Shown piece by piece: positions 24,323 through 32,175 of a stretch of DNA of 64,000 bases; within the stretch, counting starts at the first letter, position 1, and each line of letters begins with the position of its first letter. Origin of the DNA: Streptomyces sp. CB02261. Its GTDB lineage: Bacteria; Actinomycetota; Actinomycetes; Streptomycetales; Streptomycetaceae. The stretch lies in NCBI RefSeq assembly GCF_001905665.1, contig NZ_LIVX01000007.1, positions 310,001 through 374,000 of the forward strand. The letters are read 5' to 3'. The translations under genes and the position numbers were made by a program. A model generated the notes under the pieces. The model searched no databases, was not told where the DNA came from, and saw nothing but the letters and a program-made list of their open reading frames with translations.

Positions 24323-24396
24323 ATGCGTGCGTGTGTACGTGCGTGTGTGTATGTGCGTGCTTCTCGGTTCGTTCGGCGCGGGGGTGGTGCGGCGGA

Positions 24397-25698
24397 TCAG
24401 GGGTGCGGGACGAGGGCGCCGGGCACCCGAGCGCCCGTGAGGTCGGCCAGCACCTCGCCGACCCGGTCGACCGACTCCCGTATCCACGGCAGGGCGAGCG
24501 GGTCCGCCGCCCTCAGGGCCGCCGTGCGCCGCTCGTCGGTGTCGCCGTAGAAGTGACTGGTCGCCGCACGGATCCGCAGGGGACGCGCCGGCTCCCCGAA
24601 CGCGCTCGCGGGCAGGACACCGACCCCGTACCGCTCGGAGAACAGCCCTGCCAGCCCGTCGCCGTCGTGGACGCCGTGCGTGGCGGCCAGCTGCTCCCGC
24701 AGGGGCTCGAAGTCCGGGTAGAGGTAGCAGGTCGCGGCGACGGGGGCCAGCTGCGCGCCCACGGCGGTGAAGCGGGCGGCGACCGCGCGCACCACCGTCT
24801 CGTGCAGCCGCCGGCTCGCCGCGACGCGCTCGGTGACCTCCGGCGGCTCCCCGAACGCGTACGCCGCCGCCGACTGCACCGGCGCGGGCGGGCTGGACCA
24901 GATCTGGCTGGCGACCGCGACGAGCCGGGTGTGCAGGGCGCGACCCGGCTCGCCGTCGGGCAGCCGGGCCACTCCCGTGCGCCAGCCGCCGAGCGCGAGG
25001 TTCTTGGTGAGCCCGGTGGTGACGACGGTCCGCTCGGGTGCGTGCAGCGCCGGGGAGACGGCCGGTGCGGAGCCGTCGTAGACCAGGTCGCCGTAGATCT
25101 CGTCGGAGACGATGACCAGGTCCAGTTCGCGGGCCGCCTCGGCCAGCCGCCGTACGGTGGCGGCCGACGCGACCGTGCCGGTCGGGTTGTCCGGCACGGT
25201 CACGACCACGGCGCGGGGGTTCTGCCCGGCGGCCCGCGCGTCGGCGACCGCCGCGCGCAGCCGGTCCGGGTCCGGCACCCCGCCCTGCCCCGGCAGGATC
25301 GGTACGGGGAGGGGTCGTGCACCGACCAGCCGGGCCTGGGCCGCGTAGCTCACCCAGCTCGGCACCGGCACGATCACGTCCCCGCCGATGGCGAGGAGCA
25401 GGGCGAACAGCAGCGACTTGCTGCCCGGGCCCGCGACGACCAGCCCCGGATCGACGCCGAGGCCGCGCCGCTCCCAGTACCCGGCGGCGGCGGTCCGCAG
25501 GGCGGGGCTGCCGGCGACGGAGCCGTAGCGGTTCTCGTCGGCAGCCGCCGCGAGCCGGTCCCTGAGCGCGGGGAGCACGGGCAGGCCGATCTCCCCGCTG
25601 GCCATCGACAGGACCCGCTCCCCGGCCCGGCGCCGGCGGGCCAGGGCCTCGTCGGCGGCGAGGGTCGCCGACATGGTGACCGGTGTGGGTTCGGGCAT
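24397..25698 (-). CDS. PLP-dependent aminotransferase, class I/II
   Basis: A protein of 433 residues with the fold-type I pattern: LSMASGEIGLPVLPALRD, NRYGSVAGSPALRTAAAGYW, the PDNPTGT motif, VIVSDEIYGDLVYDG with the pyridine-binding Asp, and GLTKNLALGGWRTG with the Schiff-base Lys and phosphate-binding Arg. C-terminal RIRAATSHFYGD places the carboxylate-binding Arg. The ATG at 25698 has GGAG 8 bases before it. In lysine-type AmCP pathways an aminotransferase converts the LysW-bound semialdehyde to an amine. This one is of the aspartate-transaminase type rather than the LysJ/ArgD type, so it may act on a free keto acid instead. Confidence 0.93.
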   Translation of the reverse strand: MPEPTPVTMSATLAADEALARRRRAGERVLSMASGEIGLPVLPALRDRLAAAADENRYGSVAGSPALRTAAAGYWERRGLGVDPGLVVAGPGSKSLLFALLLAIGGDVIVPVPSWVSYAAQARLVGARPLPVPILPGQGGVPDPDRLRAAVADARAAGQNPRAVVVTVPDNPTGTVASAATVRRLAEAARELDLVIVSDEIYGDLVYDGSAPAVSPALHAPERTVVTTGLTKNLALGGWRTGVARLPDGEPGRALHTRLVAVASQIWSSPPAPVQSAAAYAFGEPPEVTERVAASRRLHETVVRAVAARFTAVGAQLAPVAATCYLYPDFEPLREQLAATHGVHDGDGLAGLFSERYGVGVLPASAFGEPARPLRIRAATSHFYGDTDERRTAALRAADPLALPWIRESVDRVGEVLADLTGARVPGALVPHP

Positions 25699-25752
25699 GA
25701 CAGCAGCTCCAGCGCTCGGGGGTGGGGGTGGGGTGTGGGGGGTGAGCAGGGG

Positions 25753-27453
25753 TCAGGCGGGGGTGCTCGTGGCGTACCGCTCCCGGAGCTCCGCCTTGCG
25801 GACCTTGCCCGTCAGGGTCTTGGGGAGGGCGGGGACGAGTTCCACCCGGTCCGGCAGGAAGCGGGCGTCGTGGCCCGCCTCCGTGACCCGGGCCCGGACC
25901 TCGTCGAGCGTCGGGCCCCGGCCGTCCCGGGGGACCACGACGGCGACGATCACGTTGCCGCCCCCGCTTCCGCTCGCGGGCTCCAGGCCCACCAGCGCGG
26001 CCTCGGCCGCCTTCGGGTGGCTGCCGATCACCGCCTCCAGCTCCGTCATCGGCGCCACCTGTCCGTCCCGCAGGACGGCGTCACGGGCCCGGCCGATGAT
26101 GCGGATGCCGCCCCGGCCGTCGTCCCGGGCGAGGTCGCCCGTGTCGAACCAGCCGTCCTCGTCCAGCTCGGCCGCGAACGCCTCGGGGCGCCGGTGGTAC
26201 CCGAGCGCCAGCGACGCCCCGCGCACCTTGAGCCGGCCCACGGCGCCCGTGTCCGTGGTCCCGTACGTCCCCGACGTCTCGATCCGGGTCTCCATGGCGT
26301 CGATCGGGCTGCCGTTGCTCCGCGCCGCCCAGCCCTCGGGGTCCTCGGGCCGGGTGGTGGTCACGGGGCCGTTCTCCGACATGCCCCACAGCGAGTGGGC
26401 GCGGGCGCCGAGCGTCTCGTGGACCTCGTCGGCCAGCTCCCGCAGGACCGGCGCCGAGCCGATCACCACGTGCCGCAGCGTGCGGGTGTCCCGCCGCTCG
26501 GCCCGCTGGGAGGCGGCCACGTCGGCGAGGGTGGCGGGCGGCCCGTACAGCAGGGTCGCCCCGTACCGCTCCACCAGGTCCAGCAGCGCCTCGTTGCGGC
26601 GGACGTCCTGGAAGGCGACGGTGCCGCCCAGCATGACGCCGGCCAGGACACCCTGCGCGAACCCCGAGTAGTGGACGAGCGGCGTGGAGACCGCGGCCAC
26701 CCAGTCGTCGCCCGCCCCGAACGCGTCGACGTACCCGCGTACGGCGGAGTGGACCGTGTTCTGGCTGTGCAGGACGCCCTTGGACAGCCCGGTGGTGCCG
26801 GAGGTGAACAGCACCACGAACGGATCGTCCGCGCCGAGCGCCAGACCGTCCAGCCGCGCGGCGGCCCCCTCCCGCTCCTCCCGTTCCCCGGCCACGAAGT
26901 GCTCGTGGAACGGGATCGTGCCCTCGGGCAGCGGGCCGTCGACCACCGACACATGCCGCAGTGACGGCAGTTCGTCCTTGAGGCGGACGGCGATCTCCGC
27001 CAGCGGGGTGCCCGACCACTCGGGGAGGGTGATGCACACCCGCGCCTCGGTGAGGGCGAGCCGGTGGCGCAGCTCCTCCTCGGTGCAGATGGGCGAGATC
27101 GGGATGATGACCGCGCCGACCCGGATCGAGGCGAAGATCAGCGGCACCATCTCCCACCGGTTGGGAAGCTGCACGGCGACGAAGTCGCCCCGTTCCACGC
27201 CGAGTTCGAGCAGGGCGAGGGCGAACCGGTCCGTGAGCCGGTTCAGCTCGGCGTAGTCGAGGGTGTCGGTACGGGACTCCGCGACGCGCCGGCCCGCGAT
27301 GGCCAGCCGGTGCGGACGCAGACGGGCCTGGCGGTGCAGGTCGTCGAGGAAGGTCTCCTCCCGCCACCAGCCCCGACGGCGGTACTCGGCGGCGCGCTCT
27401 TCGGGATCGGCCGTCGCGACGGGGGCCGGCCGCTCCTTCGCCGCCGTGCTCAT
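25753..27453 (-). CDS. AMP-forming acyl-CoA synthetase / ligase
   Basis: A protein of 566 residues of the ANL superfamily: VQLPNRWEMVPLIFASIRVG, the P-loop LFTSGTTGLSKGVLHSQNT, SLWGMSENGPVTTTRPED, WFDTGDLARDDGRGGIRIIG and the C-terminal catalytic Lys in LPKTLTGKVRKAEL. It most resembles cyclohexanecarboxylate/medium-chain acid CoA ligases. It would activate a carboxylic acid with ATP, then attach it to CoA or an amine. It follows the dehydrogenase with TGATG overlap, so the two are coupled. In the pathway it could activate an acyl unit for joining to the amino acid built on LysW; inference. Confidence 0.92.
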   Translation of the reverse strand: MSTAAKERPAPVATADPEERAAEYRRRGWWREETFLDDLHRQARLRPHRLAIAGRRVAESRTDTLDYAELNRLTDRFALALLELGVERGDFVAVQLPNRWEMVPLIFASIRVGAVIIPISPICTEEELRHRLALTEARVCITLPEWSGTPLAEIAVRLKDELPSLRHVSVVDGPLPEGTIPFHEHFVAGEREEREGAAARLDGLALGADDPFVVLFTSGTTGLSKGVLHSQNTVHSAVRGYVDAFGAGDDWVAAVSTPLVHYSGFAQGVLAGVMLGGTVAFQDVRRNEALLDLVERYGATLLYGPPATLADVAASQRAERRDTRTLRHVVIGSAPVLRELADEVHETLGARAHSLWGMSENGPVTTTRPEDPEGWAARSNGSPIDAMETRIETSGTYGTTDTGAVGRLKVRGASLALGYHRRPEAFAAELDEDGWFDTGDLARDDGRGGIRIIGRARDAVLRDGQVAPMTELEAVIGSHPKAAEAALVGLEPASGSGGGNVIVAVVVPRDGRGPTLDEVRARVTEAGHDARFLPDRVELVPALPKTLTGKVRKAELRERYATSTPA

Positions 27454-28568
27454 CAGCGCTCCTTCCGGCGGGCCGCGAGCAGCTCGGGCAGCGGGTTCCC
27501 GGCCCGCGAGGCCGCGATCTCCAGCAGGTCGCGGGTGTTCTGCCGGACCCGGTCACCGACCCAGTCGAAGACCCATGCCTTGCGCGCCTCGGCCGGCAGG
27601 TCGAAGGGGACGACCCGGGTGACGGCCAGGGCCGCCGAGGCCGCGCCGCCGATGTTGGCGATCACGCCCGGGACGAGCGCGGCCCCGGAGGCGGCGACCT
27701 TCTCCTTCGCCGCCGCGCTGGAGGCGAGGTTGGCGCCCTCCACCACGAGGCCGGCGCGGAGCCGGTGGGTGTTCTCGGCGGTGAGCGCGTACTTCTGCGC
27801 GGCCAGGATCAGGATGTCCGCGTCGACGTCCAGCCAGGCGTCCGGTTCGGCGGAGAGCTTCACGCCCTGCGGCAGCCGGGTGCGGTCGATGGCCCCGAAC
27901 TGGTCGGTGATGGCGACGAGGTCGGCGACCGGCAACCGGTCCGCGCTGATCGTGCCCTGGACGTCGGCGATGCCCACGACGACGTGCCCGCGGTCCTCCA
28001 GGAACCGTGCCACCGCCCGGCCCACCGCGCCGAAGCCCTGCACCACGACGTGGGCGGGCCCCGTGCGGCCGCTCGCCTCCAGGGCGGTGATCGCGGCGAC
28101 CCCGACGCCGTGGCCGGTGGCGTCGATCAGGGGCTCGTAGTACGTACGCCAGTCGATCGGCATGTCGGGGGCGCCGAGGCGGTAGCGGGGGTCGTACTTG
28201 GCCTCCTCGAAGAAGACGGCCCGGTCGGCGGGGGTGACGCCCATGTCGATGCCGAGGTGGATGCCGCCGTGCAGGAGCGGCTTCACCGTGCGACCGAAGG
28301 TGCGGAAGGTCTCCTCGCGGTCGCTTCCGTCGGCGACGATCCCGGCCTTGGCGCCGCCGATGCGGAGCCCGGCCAGGGTGAACTTCTCGGTCATGTCCCG
28401 GGCCAGGCCCGCGACCTCCTCCTCGGTGACCCCGGCGGTCATCCGGGTGCCGCCCATCGCCAGGCCGTCGACGAGGGTGTCGACGACCACCCATCCCTTG
28501 ATGGCGCCGCCGCTGCCGTGGAGGTGGACGGTGAGGGCGGGGTCCTGCGGTTCTTCCGGTGCGGTCAT
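27453..28568 (-). CDS. Glu/Leu/Phe/Val dehydrogenase family enzyme
   Basis: A protein of 371 residues. The N-terminal domain has the catalytic Lys region LRIGGAKAGIVADGSDRE and GIDMGVTPADRAVFF; the NAD(P)-binding Rossmann domain has VVVQGFGAVGRAVARFLEDR (GxGxxG). GLVVEGANLASSAAAKEKVA matches the usual EGAN motif. These enzymes carry out reversible oxidative deamination of amino acids. Here it may supply or remove an amino group on a pathway keto/amino acid, or act on an intermediate made by the DRE-TIM enzyme. It lies between the amidotransferase-fold gene and the ligase, same strand, overlapping the ligase start. Confidence 0.93.
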   Translation of the reverse strand: MTAPEEPQDPALTVHLHGSGGAIKGWVVVDTLVDGLAMGGTRMTAGVTEEEVAGLARDMTEKFTLAGLRIGGAKAGIVADGSDREETFRTFGRTVKPLLHGGIHLGIDMGVTPADRAVFFEEAKYDPRYRLGAPDMPIDWRTYYEPLIDATGHGVGVAAITALEASGRTGPAHVVVQGFGAVGRAVARFLEDRGHVVVGIADVQGTISADRLPVADLVAITDQFGAIDRTRLPQGVKLSAEPDAWLDVDADILILAAQKYALTAENTHRLRAGLVVEGANLASSAAAKEKVAASGAALVPGVIANIGGAASAALAVTRVVPFDLPAEARKAWVFDWVGDRVRQNTRDLLEIAASRAGNPLPELLAARRKER

Positions 28569-28672
28569 GGTGAGATCCCTGTTCTGTCAGGTGCGTGGGG
28601 CAGGTACGCACCGGCGAGTGAGGCCCGTGCGCGGGGCCGGTGCGTGAGGCGGGTGTGTCGGTGCGGTTCGGG

Positions 28673-29236
28673 TCACTGGTAGAGCTGCGCGAAGCCCCGC
28701 AGGATCTCCAGGCCGTCCTTGCGGAACTCCAGGTGGGCCTGGGCGCCGTGGACGCGGCCGTCGTCCGAGCGCAGGAACTCCACGGGCGCGTGCTCGGAGC
28801 GGCCGATCGAGCGGTAGCCCGCCGGAGCCTCCTGGAGGTAGAGGGTGTGCCGGTGGAAGACGGTGACCGTCGGCTTCACGTAGGTGAAGAGCGGCTCCTC
28901 CGTGTCGACCTGCACCTCGTAGCCGCCGACCCGCTGCGGCCCCTCCGCGAGGCGTCCGCCGGCCGCGACGGCGAGGATCTGCATCCCGCCACAGATGCCG
29001 AAGACCGGTACGTCCGTGGTGGTCACCAGGTCGATCAGGGGCTTGTAGAACGCGCTGTCGTACGCGCGGACCTTGGTGCCGCTCAGCACGATCGCCTGGT
29101 AGCGGCCGTCCACCCGGGCGGGTACGGACGCGGCGTCGACGGCCTCGGTGTCCGAACCCAACTCCTCGAAGCGGGAACGGAGTTGCTTGAGGGAGAGGGT
29201 GCCGTTGTTGACGACCAGCACGCGGGACCGCGTCAT
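28673..29236 (-). CDS. Class I glutamine amidotransferase-fold protein (possible gamma-glutamyl hydrolase)
   Basis: A stand-alone protein of 187 residues: RVLVVNNGTLSLKQLRSRF at the start, the nucleophile elbow FGICGGMQILAVAAGG with Cys82, and GAQAHLEFRKDG with His168 and Glu170. The triad Cys-His-Glu is complete, though HPE reads HLE. It overlaps the LysZ gene by ATGA, so it is tied to the carrier-protein pathway. No synthetase domain is attached. Relatives of this fold include GMP-synthase-type amidotransferases and gamma-glutamyl hydrolases. LysW substrates are held by a gamma-glutamyl amide bond and no LysK-type peptidase is seen here, so release (or deamidation of the Gln-ending LysW) is an attractive inference. 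Confidence 0.88.
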   Translation of the reverse strand: MTRSRVLVVNNGTLSLKQLRSRFEELGSDTEAVDAASVPARVDGRYQAIVLSGTKVRAYDSAFYKPLIDLVTTTDVPVFGICGGMQILAVAAGGRLAEGPQRVGGYEVQVDTEEPLFTYVKPTVTVFHRHTLYLQEAPAGYRSIGRSEHAPVEFLRSDDGRVHGAQAHLEFRKDGLEILRGFAQLYQ

Positions 29237-30057
29237 GCGCTCGCTCCTGTCGTGGGGGTGGCGGCCCTGGTGATGACCGTGCCGGTGGAGCCGGCGAGCA
29301 GCTCGGTCACGGCGGCGCTGCCGATGACGACCCGTTCGACGCCCTGCTCCAGGGCCTCGCCCGCGGCGCGCAGCTTCTTGCGCATGCCGCCCTTGGCGCC
29401 CTTGTCGCGGAAGGCGGCCGCGTCCCGGGCGCTGATCCTGCGGACCGGCTCTCCGTCGATCAGCAGGTGGCCGACGTCGGTGACGAGGACCAGGTCCTGG
29501 GCGCCGGTGGCGCCGGCGATCGCGGCGGCGGCCCGGTCGGCGTCGGTGTTGACCTCCTGGCCCGCAGCGTTCCGGGCGAGGGGGGTGACGAGGTAGGCGT
29601 GGCCGGGCTGGAGGTTCTTGAGCGGGGCCGGGTCGACCCCGGTGATGGGGCCGACGAGGTTCTCCAGCTCGACGAGCTGCTTCTCCCGCCACCACCACCG
29701 CTCGCCCTCGCCCGCGCTGACCAGGCCGTCGCTGCCGAGCAGCCGCTCGGCGGTGATGCCACGGCTCTCCAGCCGGGTGAGGACGTCCTCGGCCAGCACG
29801 GCGCTGACGGTCTTGATGTCCTCGATGACCTCGGGCGTGGTCCACCGGCTCTGGTTGCCGTACCGGTCGCGCAGGATCGCCGAGGGTTCGCTGTAGCGGG
29901 CGTCGAGCTTCCTGAGCGGCTTGGACCAGCCGTGGACGAGGACCAGCGGGCGGTCCCGGCCGTGGCGGGCCAGGTCGTCCCACCAGGTGCCGTCGAGGTC
30001 GTCCAGGCAGCTGCCGCCGAGCTTGACCACGGTGGGGACGGTGCGGTCCGCGCTCAT
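29233..30057 (-). CDS. lysZ: [LysW]-amino acid kinase (LysZ/ArgB family)
   Basis: A protein of 274 residues in the amino-acid kinase family: VVKLGGSCLDDLDG (phosphate-binding GG), LVLVHGWSKPLRKL, NTDADRAAAAIAGATGAQDL, VLVTDVGHLLIDGEPV and GGMRKKLRAAGEAL. In the LysW route this enzyme phosphorylates the side-chain carboxylate of the carrier-bound amino acid (aminoadipate or glutamate). The typical NAGK GGHG-like glycines near the acidic substrate site read HGWSK, so substrate preference may differ. ATGA overlaps join it to LysY upstream and to the amidotransferase-fold gene downstream. Gene symbol is by family; the substrate is not known. Confidence 0.85.
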   Translation of the reverse strand: MSADRTVPTVVKLGGSCLDDLDGTWWDDLARHGRDRPLVLVHGWSKPLRKLDARYSEPSAILRDRYGNQSRWTTPEVIEDIKTVSAVLAEDVLTRLESRGITAERLLGSDGLVSAGEGERWWWREKQLVELENLVGPITGVDPAPLKNLQPGHAYLVTPLARNAAGQEVNTDADRAAAAIAGATGAQDLVLVTDVGHLLIDGEPVRRISARDAAAFRDKGAKGGMRKKLRAAGEALEQGVERVVIGSAAVTELLAGSTGTVITRAATPTTGASA

Positions 30058-31109
30058 GCCGGCATCACCGGCTGCTGCGTCAGCCCCGTCTCCTCCGGCA
30101 GGCCGAACCGCAGGTTCGTCACCTGCACGGCCTGGCCCGCGGCGCCCTTGACGAGGTTGTCGAGCGCGGCGAGCACGACGATCCGGCCGCCCTCCTCGTC
30201 GAGCAGGACCGTGACGTCCGCGTAGTTGGAGCCGAGGACGACCTGCGGGTCGGGCACCGGGATCAGCGTCTCGTTGTGCCGCCGCACCCGGACGAACGGG
30301 CGCCCCTTGTAGAAGCGCAGATAGGCCCGGTTCAGCTCGCGCTGGTCCACCTTGTCGTCGGTGAACACGTACGAACTGGTCAGCAGCCCGCGTACGTTGG
30401 GGACGCCGTACGCCGACATGGACAGGTTCCCGATGGTGCCGGGCTTGCTCCGCTCCAGGAAGTCGCCGACCTCGGCGGCGTGCCGGTGCCCGGTCGGGGA
30501 GTACGGGGCGATGGCCCCGGCCCGGAACGGGTGCAGGTCGGAGGTGCGCAGCTGGATGCCGCCGCCGCTGGACCCGCTCTTGCCGTCCACCACCACCGTC
30601 TTCAGGTCGAGCCCGAGTCCGAGGGTGAGCGGGGCCAGGCCCAGGGTGATCGCGGTGGCGTAGCAGCCGGGCAGCGAGATCAGCGCGGCGTCCTTCAGCT
30701 GGTCGCCGATCAGCTCCGGCACGCCGTAGACGAAGCGGTCCGCCAGGTCGGTGCGCCGCTTGACCTTCGGGTACCAGCGGTCGTGGAGCTCCGGCGTACG
30801 GATGCGGAAGGCGCCGCTGAGGTCGACGATGGCCGGGACGCGGTCCGCGAGCAGCGAGGACAGCTCGGCCGAGACCGGTGCGGGGGTGGCCAGGAAGAGG
30901 ACGTCGACCTTGTCCGCCACCTCGTCGGTGACCGGCTGCACGGTCAGGCCGTGGTCGAGGCGGAGGCCGGGGTGGAGCTCGGAGGGGCGGCGGCCGATGT
31001 GGGAGGAGCCGCCCAGGAAGGTCAGTTCCAGGTCGGGGTGCTGGGTGATGAGGCGGATGAGTTCGCCGCCGGCGAGCCCGGAGGCGCCGACGACTCCTGC
31101 GCGGATCAT
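30054..31109 (-). CDS. lysY: [LysW]-aminoadipyl/glutamyl phosphate reductase (LysY/ArgC family)
   Basis: A protein of 351 residues: MIRAGVVGASGLAGGELIRL (NADPH-binding loop), FLATPAPVSAELSSLL, IVDLSGAFRIRTPELHDRWY, the catalytic Cys in SLPGCYATAITLGLAPL, DGKSGSSGGG and the His region SPTGHRHAAEVGDFL. It would reduce the acyl phosphate made by LysZ to a semialdehyde while the amino acid stays on LysW. Starts with ATG 31109 overlapping the LysX stop (ATGA), and ends overlapping the LysZ start. All catalytic residues of the ArgC family are present. Confidence 0.92.
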   Translation of the reverse strand: MIRAGVVGASGLAGGELIRLITQHPDLELTFLGGSSHIGRRPSELHPGLRLDHGLTVQPVTDEVADKVDVLFLATPAPVSAELSSLLADRVPAIVDLSGAFRIRTPELHDRWYPKVKRRTDLADRFVYGVPELIGDQLKDAALISLPGCYATAITLGLAPLTLGLGLDLKTVVVDGKSGSSGGGIQLRTSDLHPFRAGAIAPYSPTGHRHAAEVGDFLERSKPGTIGNLSMSAYGVPNVRGLLTSSYVFTDDKVDQRELNRAYLRFYKGRPFVRVRRHNETLIPVPDPQVVLGSNYADVTVLLDEEGGRIVVLAALDNLVKGAAGQAVQVTNLRFGLPEETGLTQQPVMPA

Positions 31110-31960
31110 GCGAGTAGCTCCTGCACGTGACGGCCGATGGCCGAGGGGATGTCCGCTCCGGTGGCGGAGGCCACGGCCCGGAAGCCGGGGGCGTGGTTGA
31201 CCTCGTTGACGACGTAGCCGTCGGGGGTGGCGAAGAGGTCGACCCCGTAGATCCCGGGGCCGAGCACGTCCACCACACCGTCGACGATCTTGAGGACGTC
31301 GGGGTCGTGGGCGACCGCGCGGTTCTTGTTGCCCAGGGCCGCGTTGTTGCGCCAGTCGCTGCCGCCGCTCTCGAACTCCGCGGCGCCGATCAGCTCCCGT
31401 CCGACGACGAGGCACCGCACCGAGCTGCCGCCGAGGTACGGCTCGACGACACTGGCCTGCTCGAAGGCGTGGGCGAGGTCCTCGATGTAGTCGTACACGG
31501 AGTGGGCGGTGTCGGCGTGCCGGATCAGTGTGACCCGCTTGCCCATCCCGCCGAAGACGGGCTTGAGGACGAGGGGCAGCGGCAGGTCGGCGAGGGCCTT
31601 GTCGAAGTCCTTGCGGGAGAGCACGAGCCGGTGGTCGGGCACCGGCACCCCCGCCGTCTGGAGCAGGGCGCGCAGGGCGGCCTTGTTCTCGCAGGCGTGG
31701 ATGGCCCGGGCGGTGTTCAGCGTGGGGACGCCGGCCGCCTCGGCGAGGGTGGCGATGAGCCCGCCGCGGGTGTAGCTGCGGCTGCGGATCAGCAGGGTGT
31801 CGTATCCCTTGATCGCCGGGGCGTCCGGGTGGCCGAGGGAGAGGGACTCGTCGTTGACCCAGTCGATGCGGAGGCCGAAGGCCGGGGCCGCCTCGATGAG
31901 CAGGCGTTCCTCCCAGGCGATCCGGTCCGCGACGAGCCCGACGGGACGGAGAGCGCCCAT
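31106..31960 (-). CDS. lysX: LysX/RimK-type ATP-grasp ligase (amino acid to LysW)
   Basis: A protein of 284 residues: VGLVADRIAWEERLLIEAA, LIRSRSYTRGGLIATLAEAA, TLNTARAIHACENKAALRAL, the ATP-grasp LPLVLKPVFGGMGKRVTLIR and the C-terminal DLFATPDGYVVNEVNHAPGF with metal-binding Glu and Asn. The substrate-selecting loop reads SDWRNNAALGNKNRA, unlike common LysX/ArgX loops as I remember them. LysX joins the alpha-amino group of its substrate to the gamma-carboxyl of the C-terminal Glu of LysW. Here that residue is Gln, which raises a mechanistic question. It follows LysW by a single base. Confidence 0.9.
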   Translation of the reverse strand: MGALRPVGLVADRIAWEERLLIEAAPAFGLRIDWVNDESLSLGHPDAPAIKGYDTLLIRSRSYTRGGLIATLAEAAGVPTLNTARAIHACENKAALRALLQTAGVPVPDHRLVLSRKDFDKALADLPLPLVLKPVFGGMGKRVTLIRHADTAHSVYDYIEDLAHAFEQASVVEPYLGGSSVRCLVVGRELIGAAEFESGGSDWRNNAALGNKNRAVAHDPDVLKIVDGVVDVLGPGIYGVDLFATPDGYVVNEVNHAPGFRAVASATGADIPSAIGRHVQELLA

Positions 31961-31961
31961 G

Positions 31962-32147
31962 TCACTGGCCCCAGTCGCGCAGCTGCACCTCGACCATCTC
32001 CAGCGTCAGCCGGCCGTCCTCGACGGCCTCGACGCGGAGGGTCAGGATGCACTCGGGGCAGGAGAGGGTCTCGCCCTGGGTGACCGGGGGGACGGTCAGG
32101 TCGGTCTCGCACTCGGGGCAGACGCCGGTCAGGGTGGCGGTGGACAT
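31962..32147 (-). CDS. lysW: Amino-group carrier protein LysW, C-terminal Gln variant
   Basis: A protein of 61 residues: a zinc-ribbon N-part with two CxxC pairs (Cys10/13 and Cys30/33: GVCPECETDL and LSCPECILTL), then an acidic C-part ending VEVQLRDWGQ. The usual LysW ending is EDWGE, where the last Glu carries the cargo; here the last codon is CAG (Gln), read directly from the sequence before a TGA. LysW shields the amino group and is a handle for the modifying enzymes. The ATG at 32147 has a GGAG-type Shine-Dalgarno. Flanked by the DRE-TIM enzyme gene (28 bp gap) and LysX (1 bp gap), so it is clearly in the operon. Confidence 0.92.
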   Translation of the reverse strand: MSTATLTGVCPECETDLTVPPVTQGETLSCPECILTLRVEAVEDGRLTLEMVEVQLRDWGQ

Positions 32148-32175
32148 CGTGAACTCCGTAAGAAGGTGGGGTGGG

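Noticed and set aside
24267..24360. A short CRISPR-like or array structure.
   Set aside because: The 8-bp units are contiguous with no spacers, and no cas genes are present; it is a microsatellite.
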